36,616 nucleotides of DNA from Bacillus sp. 522_BSPC (GCF_001076885.1 NZ_JVDT01000078.1:1-36616); one strand, 5' to 3'; shown: positions 25,009 to 33,821, counted from the stretch's first letter. The notes: generated from the sequence alone by a model not told the origin. Program-made: numbers and translations.

Positions 25009-26820
25009 ATGAATGCGATTACAATTGTAATAGGTGCTCTCTGTATCTTGGCCATTGCTTATCGATTATATGGTACTTTTATGACTGCTAAAGTTTTAAA
25101 AGTTACCGAAGATGAAACAAAACCGACTCCAGCTCATAGAATGGAAGACGGTCAAAACTATGTTCCAACGAATAAATGGGTTGCGTTTGGACACCATTTT
25201 GCGGCAATCGCTGCTGCAGGTCCATTAGTTGGTCCAATTTTAGCAGCACAGTTCGGTTATTTACCAGGCTTAATATGGCTATTAGTAGGGGCGGTAATCG
25301 GTGGTGCTGTTCATGACTTAGTCGTACTTTTTGCATCTATGCGAAGAGATGGAAAATCTTTATCAGAAGTAGCCAAGGATGAACTTGGTCCTGTCGCAGG
25401 GTTTTGTGCTGGTTTAGCAATGTTATTTATCATTATTATTACGATGGCAGGTCTATCATTAGTAGTCTTGGGCGCACTAGAAAGAAACCCATGGGGAACC
25501 TTTGCTGTAGGTATGACGATTCCAATCGCAATGGGTGTTGGTTTATATTATAAAAAGACAGGAAACTTAAAACTTGCATCTACTGTCGGTTTTCTTCTTA
25601 TAATGGTTGCTGTCGCTATTGGGCCTTACCTGCAAGGTACATGGCTTGGTGATTTTTTAACACTTGAAAAAAGCACTCTAGCAATAGCACTTCCAACCTA
25701 TGCATTTTTTGCCGCAGTTTTACCTGTCTGGTTATTACTGGCACCACGGGATTATTTAAGTACTTTTATGAAAATTGGTGTGTTTGGTGCATTGATAATT
25801 GGGGTTTTTATTGTAAATCCAACTGTTCAATTTCCGGCATTAACAGAATTTATTAATGGTGGAGGTCCAATTGTTGCCGGTCCAGTTTGGCCGTTCATTT
25901 CTATTACCATTGCTTGTGGAGCAATTTCGGGTTTCCATGCATTTATTGGTTCAGGTACTACACCAAAGATGATTAATCGTTGGAAGGATATTAAACCTGT
26001 TGCATTTGGGGCTATGCTTGTTGAGTGTGTAGTAGGTGTCATGGCTTTAATAGCAGCTATCTCCATGCAGCCAGGAGATTACTTTGCTATCAATTCAACA
26101 CCAGAGGCATATGAAACACTGGGAATGCAAACCGTCGAATTAGATACTTTAGAAGGACAAGTTCAACAGGACCTTAATGGGAGAACGGGCGGTGCAGTAA
26201 CGTTAGCTGCAGGAATGACATATATCTTCACAGAATTTCCAGCTTTTGAAAAAATCGCTTCTTATTTTTACCAGTTCATCATATTATTTGAGGCTGTCTT
26301 TATCTTAACAGCTATTGATGCTGGGACACGGGTTGCCCGTTACTTGATACAAGACTTTTTTGGAAACTTTATTAAACCGTTAAAAAAGACGGACTCATTA
26401 GTAGCAAATCTTATTGCTAGTGCTCTTGCCTCCTTCTTCTGGGGTTATCTACTTTTCTCCGGAGACATAAGTTCTGTTTGGGCACTTTTCGGAGTTTCCA
26501 ACCAATTAATGGCTTCGATTGGTTTAATTATTGGTGCAACAGTGATTCTTAAAATAGCCAACAAGCGATGGTACATGCTTACATGCTTAATCCCTCTTGC
26601 ATACCTATTTGTAACTGTTATGGTTGGTGGATATTGGATGGTGACGAATGTCTACTTGAATACTGAAAGTGCTGGATATAACGTAATAAATGGAATACTT
26701 TCAATAGTTATGTTGATCCTTGGTATAATAATATTGGTTGCAGCTATCAAGAAGTGGATTGCATTATGGAAAATTCCACAGGTGGAATTAGTAAAACAAT
26801 CAGAAGCAGAAGTAGCATAA
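25009..26820 (+). CDS. cstA: CstA/BtsT-family carbon starvation (pyruvate) transporter
   Basis: A 603-residue membrane protein with about sixteen helices. CstA hallmarks: DGQNYVPTNKWVAFGHHFAAIAAAGPLVGPILAAQFGYLPG, GAVIGGAVHDL, and GFHAFIGSGTTPKM. These are the permease-type carbon-starvation segments shared with BtsT, a pyruvate/H+ symporter. The start is the ATG at 25009 with AAAGGAG upstream; a start 12 codons earlier would overlap that site. The LytS/LytT genes immediately upstream, and the LytTR-type repeats in the gap, indicate pyruvate-induced expression. The strong terminator at 26821 ends the unit. Peptide transport, the older proposal for CstA, is the alternative. Confidence 0.9.
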   Translation: MNAITIVIGALCILAIAYRLYGTFMTAKVLKVTEDETKPTPAHRMEDGQNYVPTNKWVAFGHHFAAIAAAGPLVGPILAAQFGYLPGLIWLLVGAVIGGAVHDLVVLFASMRRDGKSLSEVAKDELGPVAGFCAGLAMLFIIIITMAGLSLVVLGALERNPWGTFAVGMTIPIAMGVGLYYKKTGNLKLASTVGFLLIMVAVAIGPYLQGTWLGDFLTLEKSTLAIALPTYAFFAAVLPVWLLLAPRDYLSTFMKIGVFGALIIGVFIVNPTVQFPALTEFINGGGPIVAGPVWPFISITIACGAISGFHAFIGSGTTPKMINRWKDIKPVAFGAMLVECVVGVMALIAAISMQPGDYFAINSTPEAYETLGMQTVELDTLEGQVQQDLNGRTGGAVTLAAGMTYIFTEFPAFEKIASYFYQFIILFEAVFILTAIDAGTRVARYLIQDFFGNFIKPLKKTDSLVANLIASALASFFWGYLLFSGDISSVWALFGVSNQLMASIGLIIGATVILKIANKRWYMLTCLIPLAYLFVTVMVGGYWMVTNVYLNTESAGYNVINGILSIVMLILGIIILVAAIKKWIALWKIPQVELVKQSEAEVA

Positions 26821-26866
26821 AAAACAGCACCCATTCACACAAGTGATTTGGGTGCTGTTTTTTTTA
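26821..26866 (+). terminator. Terminator of the CstA-type gene
   Basis: Arms AAAACAGCACCCA and TGGGTGCTGTTTT, followed by a T-run. It begins immediately after the stop codon and also serves the convergent gene at 26869. Confidence 0.92.
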
Positions 26867-26868
26867 TC

Positions 26869-27144
26869 CTATTGAATCTTTGCAGAAATAGATTTTAAAA
26901 AGCTTACACCTGATATTTTTAATGTGAGTTTTTCTTTACTGTATAAGAAATTTTGTATATAGATTGTAAGATTTCCTATTTTTAATAGTTTATATTGTTC
27001 AAACGTTTTAGGTTCCCCTGGAATTGCAACTAATTCTTGAACACATGGTGCACAGCAAGCATCGACTTCTAACATTTTTACTGTTAGTTGATTTCCTTTA
27101 GATTCAATCCACTTTTTTGATTCTTCGTCTATTTCCACATGCAT
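26869..27144 (-). CDS. CC/Se-motif family small protein (HesB-like size)
   Basis: A 91-residue protein. The order is an N-terminal helix (EIDEESKKWIESKG), a beta strand (LTVKMLEV), a Cys cluster (DACCAPC: Cys30, Cys31, Cys34), then beta strands to the end. This resembles the small CC/Se-motif family, in which one of the paired cysteines is selenocysteine in some clostridia; here the positions are ordinary Cys codons. A thiol- or metal-related redox role is likely but unproven. AGGAGGG precedes the ATG. It stands alone. Confidence 0.65.
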   Translation of the reverse strand: MHVEIDEESKKWIESKGNQLTVKMLEVDACCAPCVQELVAIPGEPKTFEQYKLLKIGNLTIYIQNFLYSKEKLTLKISGVSFLKSISAKIQ

Positions 27145-27303
27145 TCACCAATCCCTCCTTTTCTACCTGGCAATCCATATTATATATATTAATTTAGTAT
27201 ACGAATTTAAAAATGAACTATTTTAAGATTGAAATTTGATAGACTAAAAATTGGTATAGAAAGTTTCATTAGAAATAAAAGAATTATTGGGTACAAACGA
27301 CTT

Positions 27304-28080
27304 TTACCATCCCCTGCTTGCACCGCCACCGCCTGAGGAACCGCCGCCACCACCTCTAGGACCATCCCCTCCGCCTCTTCCTCCTCGTGAGAGGATAGAA
27401 AGAAGAATATGAGTAAGGACTCCTCCAAAAAACTTAAAATCTAAATACAATACTACCACAACAATAATGATCAATAACCATGAGGGAATCCCAATCCCCT
27501 CATCTTCTCTAAGCTCTTGAGTTGGCTGCTCGACTTGTTGTTTTTCTCCTTCAATAACGTATTCAGCCAATACCTCACTTGCTAGCACCTTATATGTTTC
27601 AATTATAGCACGATTTATCTCATTCTTTTGTAAGTATGGGATTGTAATTTCATCAAGAATCCTACCAACTTTCCCATCTGGTAGTCTACCCTCTAAACCG
27701 TAACCAACTTCAATTCTTAATGGTCTTTCATCACTACCTGATGATGGATTCATCCCAATAACCATTAATATTCCATTATCCTCTTCTTCATTGCCAATTT
27801 TGTATTGACGGAATACCTCATTTGCAAATTCCTCAATCGATTGATCACCAATTGATTCTACGGTTAGGACAGAAATTTGTGCGGTTGTTTTTTCCTCAAC
27901 ATTACTTCCAATCCTTCCTACCTCTATTTTTTCTTGCTCAGTTAAAACACCTGCAAAATCTTGTACATATATATCTCCAATAGGATCTGGAATTTGGGGC
28001 ATCTCAGCAAATGATTTCCCAGCAAAAAGAAAAATGGTGAATAATAGCATCAAAATACTGAAGATCCGTTTACTCCTCAT
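27304..28080 (-). CDS. TPM-domain membrane protein (YgcG-like)
   Basis: A 258-residue protein: signal peptide (residues 1-25), TPM domain (about 30-165; IPDPIGDIYVQDFAGVL, DNGILMVIG, RIEVGYGLEG and PDGKVGRIL), a linker, one membrane helix (about 202-225) and a Gly/Ser-rich tail ending GGASRGW. TPM proteins are linked to photosystem II repair in plants and to membrane stress in bacteria. The start codon overlaps the lemA stop, so the two are translationally coupled. LemA and TPM proteins are a frequent gene pair. Operator copy f suggests the response regulator controls the operon. Confidence 0.85.
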   Translation of the reverse strand: MRSKRIFSILMLLFTIFLFAGKSFAEMPQIPDPIGDIYVQDFAGVLTEQEKIEVGRIGSNVEEKTTAQISVLTVESIGDQSIEEFANEVFRQYKIGNEEEDNGILMVIGMNPSSGSDERPLRIEVGYGLEGRLPDGKVGRILDEITIPYLQKNEINRAIIETYKVLASEVLAEYVIEGEKQQVEQPTQELREDEGIGIPSWLLIIIVVVVLYLDFKFFGGVLTHILLSILSRGGRGGGDGPRGGGGGSSGGGGASRGW

Positions 28081-28655
28081 TATTCTTTGCCTTCAAAGTC
28101 AAACTTTGGTGCTTGTTGTGCACTAGGGTCAGCTTCAAAATATTCCTTTTCTTCAAAACCTATTACATTCGCCACAATCACCCCAGGAAAGCTTTTTACT
28201 TTTTTGTTATATTCTGCAACACGTTCGTTATAATCCTTTCGAGCAACAGAAATTCTATTTTCTGTACCAGATAATTCATCCATTAATTGAGAAAATTGCT
28301 GATCCGCTTTTAAATCGGGATAATTTTCCACTACAACTAGTAATCTACTTAAAGCACCAGATAATTCATTATTAGCTGTTGCTTCTTCTTTTGGGGAATT
28401 GGCATCTGCTAACCTAGCGCGGGCATTTGATATTTCTGTTAGTACGTCTTCTTCATGTGCGGCATATCCTTGAACCGTATTAACAAGGTTTGGGATTAAG
28501 TCAAGTCTCCTTTGTAACTGATTTTCAATTTGAGCATACGATTGATCTACATTTTCCTCCAAATCAATAAAACTATTATAGTTAGGTACAATCAAAGCAC
28601 CTAAAATTAGTATTACCGTTGCTATTATTCCGAATACCAAGAAACTTTTTTTCAC
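28080..28655 (-). CDS. lemA: LemA family protein
   Basis: A 191-residue protein: an N-terminal membrane helix (residues 5-22), then an all-helical outward-facing domain with the typical YNSFIDLEENVDQSYAQIENQLQRR, RLDLIPNLVNTVQGYA and YNERVAEYNKKVKSFPGVIVA segments. The start is GTG with AAAGGAG upstream. LemA proteins are membrane-anchored helical bundles of uncertain function. The preceding small gene ends next to the start and the TPM gene overlaps its stop, making a three-gene operon. Confidence 0.9.
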   Translation of the reverse strand: MKKSFLVFGIIATVILILGALIVPNYNSFIDLEENVDQSYAQIENQLQRRLDLIPNLVNTVQGYAAHEEDVLTEISNARARLADANSPKEEATANNELSGALSRLLVVVENYPDLKADQQFSQLMDELSGTENRISVARKDYNERVAEYNKKVKSFPGVIVANVIGFEEKEYFEADPSAQQAPKFDFEGKE

Positions 28656-28913
28656 TTATACAGACTCCTTTCTATCAATTGGTTTTTTTATTTCAGTGGG
28701 ATTATCTAGGTCTGCACATAATGGAAATATAAATTGACATCTATGATAACCATATTGATGATCATTGCATTCATGAGTACTATATTTAAGTTGATAGTGC
28801 AAACCATATGGATAGCCTACCTCATCTAAATTTTCCCCTCTAGTTAACCATAAATCTAGTTTATTTGAATATTTCCATTGTCCTTTTTCAAACTTATGCC
28901 TAATAAGAAGCAA
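28656..28913 (-). CDS. Small Cys/His-containing protein of unknown function
   Basis: First gene of the lemA operon, ending directly at the lemA start. The start taken is the TTG at 28913, 7 bases after AGGAG; the ATG at 28931 would add six residues but overlaps that site. The product (85 residues) is soluble and rich in aromatic residues (Tyr, Trp). It has three Cys (HECND, HRCQF, PLCADL) and several His near the Cys. I recognise no family. Position suggests a partner of LemA/TPM or a regulatory protein of that operon, not more than that. Confidence 0.6.
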   Translation of the reverse strand: MLLIRHKFEKGQWKYSNKLDLWLTRGENLDEVGYPYGLHYQLKYSTHECNDHQYGYHRCQFIFPLCADLDNPTEIKKPIDRKESV

Positions 28914-28993
28914 ATGATCGTCTCCTCTCATTTTTGATATAGATCTTTTATCTCATTTTATATAGGAAATCTGAACTCAAGATTAATTAGATA

Positions 28994-29013
28994 TGAGAAT
29001 TTCTTAAGAATCG
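28994..29013 (-). promoter_or_regulatory. Tandem-repeat operator, copy f
   Basis: The minus strand reads CGATTCTTAAGAAATTCTCA: two ATTCT(T/C) units with 11-bp spacing, one unit imperfect. It lies 62 bp before the ATG and 80 bp before the preferred TTG start of the lemA operon. The -10 (TGAGTT) is weak. It is the least conserved of the six. Confidence 0.5.
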
Positions 29014-29312
29014 AAAAAATGCTATGCTTTTTTGAATAAAAAGTGCAAATTAATATTTCTTAATAACAATACTAATTTATTTCGTATCTATATTATCCAA
29101 TTATCACCCGATAAATTTTGATTGCTCCAATGAACTTTAGACTTTTTATTTTAAAAAGGAAAATATCTTATTTAATTAAAATCCCTTAGGAATGTGAACA
29201 AATTGTGAATCTATTATTTCTCCATTGATACTTCATATTTTCTCCATATTTATTATTTATTCTTATTACTGTGATAAAAGTTTTATTTAATTAATGGAAA
29301 GGAGAGATTTTT

Positions 29313-29447
29313 ATGAGTTGTTGTGGTGGTGGTCATAATCATTCTAGTAATGATAAACATTCAAAAAAGGATTCTTTAATGGCATCGATTTGGCCCTGGA
29401 TAATTGGTTTTGTTGTAATTGGAGGGCTCATTTATTTCATTGATTAA
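29313..29447 (+). CDS. 44-residue CCGGGHNH membrane peptide
   Basis: Read directly: ATG at 29313 with GGAAAGGAG upstream, TAA at 29445. The N-terminus [17 protein letters not shown] could bind a metal ion or be a thiol site. It is followed by one membrane helix ([18 protein letters not shown]). The next gene, cysteine synthase, starts 23 bp later, so they share an operon. It resembles the small Cys/His-rich membrane peptides found with copper genes in Firmicutes; I know no named family. The 381-bp gap before it (28932-29312) holds operator f and this gene's promoter. Confidence 0.72.
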   Translation: MSCCGGGHNHSSNDKHSKKDSLMASIWPWIIGFVVIGGLIYFID

Positions 29448-29470
29448 AAAATAAGGAGAGGTTTGAAAAT

Positions 29471-30415
29471 ATGTCAATAAAACTTAATCGTCCAAAAGTA
29501 GTTAATAATATCACAGAATTAATAGGTAATACCCCTCTTGTTCAACTTAATAGAATTAGTAATGAAACAGGGACAGAAGTTTTGGCAAAATTGGAATATT
29601 TTAATCCTTTAGGAAGTGTGAAAGATCGCATTGGTTTGGCCATGATCGAAGCAGCAGAAGAAGAAGGGCTAATTAATAAAGATACGGTTATTATTGAACC
29701 AACTAGTGGAAATACCGGAATTGCTCTAGCTTATATCTCTGCTGTAAAAGGCTATCGCTGTATTCTTGTTATGCCGGAAACAATGAGCATAGAACGCCGT
29801 AAATTATTAAAAGCATTTGGGGCAGAACTTGTGCTAACGGAAGGTGCAAAAGGCATGAAAGGAGCGATTGAAAAAGCTAATAAACTAGCAGAAGATATTC
29901 AAAATTCCTTTATTCCTCAACAATTTAATAACCCTGCAAATCCTGAGATTCATCGAAAAACAACAGCAGTTGAAATTTGGAATGATACAGAAGGAGATGT
30001 TGATATTGTAATTAGTGGTGTTGGTACTGGAGGAACCATTACCGGAATTTCAGAGGTTCTAAAGAAACGTAAGCCATCTCTCCTTTCTATTGTGGTTGAG
30101 CCCGAATCTTCCCCTGTTTTATCTGGCGGAAACTCAGGAGCACATAAAATTCAAGGAATTGGAGCTGGTTTTATTCCTAATGTCTTAAATACAGAGATTT
30201 ATGATGAAATTATAAAAATCTCTAATGAGGACGCTTTTGAAGCATCCAGACGTGTAGCAAAAGAAGAGGGTATTTTGGTCGGGATCTCATCTGGTGCTGC
30301 CATTGCTGCAGCTTATCAAGTAGCAGCCCGTTCTGAAAATAAAGGTAAAACAATAGTAGTGATTCTCCCTGATACAGGTGAAAGATACCTATCAACCGCT
30401 TTGTTCCAAGACTAG
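29471..30415 (+). CDS. cysK: Cysteine synthase (O-acetylserine sulfhydrylase)
   Basis: A 314-residue fold-type II PLP enzyme. The cofactor lysine is Lys51 ([11 protein letters not shown]), the substrate loop is TSGNTG, the phosphate-binding loop is GTGGTITG, and [11 protein letters not shown] is near the C-terminus. It makes cysteine from O-acetylserine and sulfide. AAGGAGAGG precedes the ATG. Its place behind a CCGGG peptide in a copper-and-thiol neighbourhood may mean local cysteine supply or sulfide removal; that link is inference. It is followed by a strong terminator. Confidence 0.94.
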   Translation: MSIKLNRPKVVNNITELIGNTPLVQLNRISNETGTEVLAKLEYFNPLGSVKDRIGLAMIEAAEEEGLINKDTVIIEPTSGNTGIALAYISAVKGYRCILVMPETMSIERRKLLKAFGAELVLTEGAKGMKGAIEKANKLAEDIQNSFIPQQFNNPANPEIHRKTTAVEIWNDTEGDVDIVISGVGTGGTITGISEVLKKRKPSLLSIVVEPESSPVLSGGNSGAHKIQGIGAGFIPNVLNTEIYDEIIKISNEDAFEASRRVAKEEGILVGISSGAAIAAAYQVAARSENKGKTIVVILPDTGERYLSTALFQD

Positions 30416-30428
30416 TTACAATATGAAA

Positions 30429-30480
30429 AAGAAGAGGTTAGACTCACCTAAGGGGAAGTATTAAGAGTCGACCTCTTCTT
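30429..30480 (+). terminator. Terminator of cysK
   Basis: Arms AAGAAGAGGT and ACCTCTTCTT extended by GACTC with GAGTC. The left arm begins 13 bases after the cysK stop codon, and T-rich DNA follows. Confidence 0.85.
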
Positions 30481-30525
30481 TTACTATCCATACATTATAT
30501 TTTAAAAATTAATGGAGGCTGCCAC

Positions 30526-30963
30526 ATGACTGAAGATAAAAATCATTCGAATCCTAAAAAAGAAAGAACCTTCCTAAAAGCAGTTGGTTCTGTATTATTT
30601 GCCATTATAGCTTCCTCTCATCATTGGATTCATACTCTACTGATAGCGTTAGGCCTAACTACGTTAGGTACAAGTTTATTGGCAATGCCACCATCCATTA
30701 GACTAGTGTTTTTGGTTATCTCATTGGCTTTGTCTATATGGTTTCTACGAGTTGCAAAGAAGAAATGGTCAAAAGACCGCCCTGCAGCGTGGGTTTATCT
30801 GATCTCATCTATAATTTCAATCATTCTTGTCATAACAGCAATACCTGATACCATTACAAGTTTAAATCAACCAGACCCAGTCCAACAACAGGATCAACAA
30901 CAACAACCTAAAGAAGAACCACTACAGGATCAACAAGAGGAGCACGAAGGTCATCATAATTAA
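30526..30963 (+). CDS. Membrane protein with HH pair and His tail, unknown
   Basis: A 145-residue protein with GGAGG upstream. Basic N-terminus (KKER), three membrane helices (about residues 18-52, 55-73 and 86-107), a Gln-rich tail (VQQQDQQQQPKEE) and the end EEHEGHHN. The first helix holds SSHHWIHTLLIALGL; in the mercury transporter MerT a CC pair sits in a similar place, so these His may be metal ligands, but the resemblance is weak. I do not assign a family. It has its own terminator behind it and the cysK terminator before it, so it is monocistronic. Confidence 0.65.
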   Translation: MTEDKNHSNPKKERTFLKAVGSVLFAIIASSHHWIHTLLIALGLTTLGTSLLAMPPSIRLVFLVISLALSIWFLRVAKKKWSKDRPAAWVYLISSIISIILVITAIPDTITSLNQPDPVQQQDQQQQPKEEPLQDQQEEHEGHHN

Positions 30964-30970
30964 TTTCAAG

Positions 30971-31016
30971 AAGGGCTGTATCAAATTTGGCGTAATGCTT
31001 TAGTGATACAGCCCTT
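30971..31016. terminator. Terminator between convergent genes
   Basis: 13-bp perfect stem (AAGGGCTGTATCA with TGATACAGCCCTT), followed by TCC and T-rich DNA on the plus strand. It may also stop the convergent gene. Confidence 0.8.
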
Positions 31017-31053
31017 TCCTTTATAAAATGAAACTTCATTCTAAAATTATGTT

Positions 31054-31458
31054 TTAGGTTAAAAACCTTATTAACGAGAACATCAGTGTAATGAAAACGA
31101 TACTAACAAAGAAATAACCGTATCCCTTGAAGTTCTCTTTTCTCATTGTTTTGTAATACTCTTTATAATTAATTTCTCCTTTTGCAAACCTTAATCCATT
31201 ATAATCAGGTTTAACAGAATAATAATTCCCTTTTTTATCTTCCAGAATGATTTTTGTAATAAAATCTTTTCCATTCCATTGTTCATCATGTAATCGCAGT
31301 TTTAAATCGTTTCCTTCTGAATCTTCTGCTCTTACCACTTTGTAAAATGAATTATTTTGGATCTCTTTACTCATTTTATAAGCTTGTTGTTCCATAAAAT
31401 TATTTGAAATACACACATTTATCAACTCACTTAAACTATAATTGTTCATAAATTTCAT
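31054..31458 (-). CDS. Unknown protein with C-terminal membrane helix
   Basis: A 134-residue protein with a hydrophilic N-terminal domain of about 108 residues (one Cys at 16) and one membrane helix near the end (about 112-131). A repeated Lys/Tyr/Asn content (KGEINYKEYYKTMRKENF) is clear, but I recognise no family. Only a weak AGGGA lies near the ATG. It starts 24 bp after the broken spoIIP and belongs to the same transcription unit. Confidence 0.6.
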   Translation of the reverse strand: MKFMNNYSLSELINVCISNNFMEQQAYKMSKEIQNNSFYKVVRAEDSEGNDLKLRLHDEQWNGKDFITKIILEDKKGNYYSVKPDYNGLRFAKGEINYKEYYKTMRKENFKGYGYFFVSIVFITLMFSLIRFLT

Positions 31459-31482
31459 ATTTATTCCCTACATAATTATATT

Positions 31483-32647
31483 CTATGCTGGATTCCCGCT
31501 AACCTCTTCTGCTTTCCAATAATATTCACCAAATACTTCAGCAAAGGCTTCAATAGAACGATTGAGTTCTTCCATGTTATTTTCGACACCACCAAATTCT
31601 AGTAACATAGATTTATTAGTAAGGTCCTGATTATATACACCATTTCCCTCATCCTTTCCTTTTACAAATACTCCTCTACTTATTCCAGGGTATTTTTCTT
31701 CTAATTTTTGATGTAATTCTTTTGCAAGATGTAAATTTTCTTCATAATTTTTATTTTCTTTTCCTACCACAAAAAACAATCTAGCAAATGGCTTTCCATT
31801 TATCATTGTAGTAGTAATCTCTTTAGGCTGTGAATCTCTATGAATATCTATTAAATAGTTTATCGATTTTTCGGTTGCTAAGGCTTCTTGTACTAAACCT
31901 CTTGAAAGATCGTAAGAATGATTATAATTCCAATTCTTTTTCTTTAGCTCCTCCGTTACATTTGCTTTACTTTGACTTGTACCTATCCCCCTTTTTATTA
32001 ATTCCTCTTGAAGCCTCTTACCAACTGCAATAATATTTTTATCTTCATTAATACTAACAGCTTCATCTGGGTTATTAACACCACTTAAGAAGGGTATAAA
32101 CGCTTCCCAACTATGTGAATGATATACAAATACTCCATTTTCCCCTGGCGTAGTGGGAAATTCTTGTTTATTATTTGGATTTGGCTCAGAAACTGGTTTT
32201 TTCTCTGATTCTTCGATTTCCTTTAATAATACCTCTAGTGGAGGAGCAGACTCAACAGGTATATTAGTTAAATTGGTTCCATTTCCTGCCACTGCTATTT
32301 CTGTATGATAAGAGGAAAATCCAGGTAGTTCTCGACCTAAAAACGTTTGAATATCGTCTGGTCATATATTCGTCATTGTAGTAAATAGAATTTTTGGGAT
32401 AGAAATTTGCCAGCTATTCTCTTTATCTGTCATAGCCTTAAGTTGTCCAATTTCACCCGCCATCAATGAGAGAAAAAAATCAGAAGAAATTCCTTCACTT
32501 GTAGAATGAATGAAAGTTGAAGTGAATTTGTGCTTAAAATCCAAAAAGTTTACAGTGAACACTATACCAAATATTGATATAAATAGAATCATAACGATCG
32601 AATGAAGTTGAATAAAAAAGGTAATCTTCCTTACTCTTTTCTCTCAT
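31483..32647 (-). pseudogene. spoIIP: spoIIP, broken by a frameshift and an in-frame stop
   Basis: SpoIIP is the sporulation amidase of the DMP engulfment complex. The original gene starts at the ATG at 32647 (AGAGGTG upstream). The first codons (MRE...) shift frame in an AAAA run; removing one A restores the basic N-terminus and the membrane anchor LHSIVMILFISIFGIVF. The frame then runs to an in-frame TGA (32362-32364), after which it continues without shift (PDDIQTFLGRELPGF...) into the amidase domain. There, FVYHSHSWEAF, YLIDIHRD and MLLEFGGVENNMEELNRS hold the zinc and catalytic residues. The C-terminal part reads open from a GTG at 32292 (269 residues) and looks intact. Two lesions argue that the gene is dead. 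It may be a paralogue, since the housekeeping copy sits by gpr in Bacilli. Confidence 0.85.
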
Positions 32648-32882
32648 ATTATTACACCTCTTAAATTTGAATGTCTTCTATTTTATGAAAAGAAAAGAAC
32701 AGAAAGACTAGTAAAATCCTATTATTTTAATAGAGTACATCCTTCATTCAGAAAATAAAGTTGTAAACATCGATAAGGGTGAGCAATTTTAAAGTGTACC
32801 TGATTCCTTTCTTTCCCAACTTATTGGCATGTCCAATCACAAATAAACATATTATATAGCATGTAAAAAGGAGGCGAAATAA

Positions 32883-33821
32883 TTGAATTTCTTTCATTAC
32901 TTTGTCATGTTAACTCTTTGCCTTATTTTCATAACAGCTATAGCAATGTCTCTTTTCTTTAGAAGTAGATTAAGAGGGATGTCAAGTATGATACTCTCTA
33001 TGGCAATTGGTACGAGTATAGGATTAACCGTTGGGGTCTTTTTCGGATCACTATTTCAAGGGAACCTTTTTCATTCCACACTTTACTCTGTTTTAATAGG
33101 CATTTTTGTAGGAGCTGCTTTAGGGGGGATATTTGGAATCCTTCCTTCACTTGAAGGTTCTATGGGTGGACTAATGGGTGGTATGATGGGAGCCATGCTT
33201 GGGGAGATGATTACCTATGATCAATCAATTATTATGGTAAACCTACTTCTGGCCCTTACTGTTAGTAGTCTGTTTTTATTTCCTATTTTATCAGGTTCCT
33301 CTAATAAAGGAGAAAAAATCCAAACCAAAAAATGGATTTTCAAACCACTTTTTATCTTGTTTTTCTTATCATCTTACTTACTTATTGGAAGTCAATTAGA
33401 TAAACAAATGTTATCTAAATCTAATTCATCTCAACAACAAATTCACCATTTAAACAATAAAAGTGATTTGGTAAAAAAGGAAAATACATCACTTGAATGG
33501 ACTATTAAGGTATTACCCTCCCAGTTTTCATATAACCCATCAGAAGTGACCCTAAAGAAAGGGGAAAAGGTATCACTTATCCTTAAAAATGAAGATAATA
33601 TCGAGCATGATATTGAAATTAAGGATATTTTATTTTCTGGAAAGGAATCAATAAACCATCGGAACCATATGAACAATAATACTAACCTTCATTTGCATGC
33701 ACCTGCCAAAAAACAAACAAAATTAACCTTTACCCCTCTAGAACAAGGAACTTATGAATTTTACTGTACTCTTCCCGGTCATAAGGAAAATGGCATGGTG
33801 GGGCTTTTGATAATATCATAG
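32883..33821 (+). CDS. Cupredoxin fused to a Gly-rich membrane domain
   Basis: A 312-residue protein. The start is TTG with AAAGGAGGCG upstream. About four helices make up residues 5-138, including a glycine-zipper region (GGLMGGMMGAMLGEM), and a fifth helix is at about 150-168. A Lys/Gln/Ser linker follows, and the last 110 residues are a cupredoxin with a complete site: a His in NIEHDIEI, and Cys295, His300 and Met305 (YCTLPGHKENGM), the classical C-x4-H-x4-M spacing of plastocyanin and azurin types. A His/Asn-rich loop (INHRNHMNNN) inside it may also bind metal. It could pass copper or electrons at the outer membrane face. It is transcribed alone. Confidence 0.82.
   Translation: MNFFHYFVMLTLCLIFITAIAMSLFFRSRLRGMSSMILSMAIGTSIGLTVGVFFGSLFQGNLFHSTLYSVLIGIFVGAALGGIFGILPSLEGSMGGLMGGMMGAMLGEMITYDQSIIMVNLLLALTVSSLFLFPILSGSSNKGEKIQTKKWIFKPLFILFFLSSYLLIGSQLDKQMLSKSNSSQQQIHHLNNKSDLVKKENTSLEWTIKVLPSQFSYNPSEVTLKKGEKVSLILKNEDNIEHDIEIKDILFSGKESINHRNHMNNNTNLHLHAPAKKQTKLTFTPLEQGTYEFYCTLPGHKENGMVGLLIIS

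Noticed and set aside
26869..27144. Iron-sulfur scaffold of the IscA/HesB type
   Set aside because: The conserved C-terminal CGC of that family is missing; only the early CC and a nearby Cys are present.
1331..29013. The tandem repeats as PhoP or WalR sites
   Set aside because: PhoP prefers TTAACA-type and WalR TGTWAH-type repeats; TTCTTA units fit neither, although the 11-bp spacing is the same.
32362..32364. Programmed readthrough of the TGA in spoIIP
   Set aside because: A frameshift near the start also breaks the gene, and SpoIIP is not known to use readthrough.
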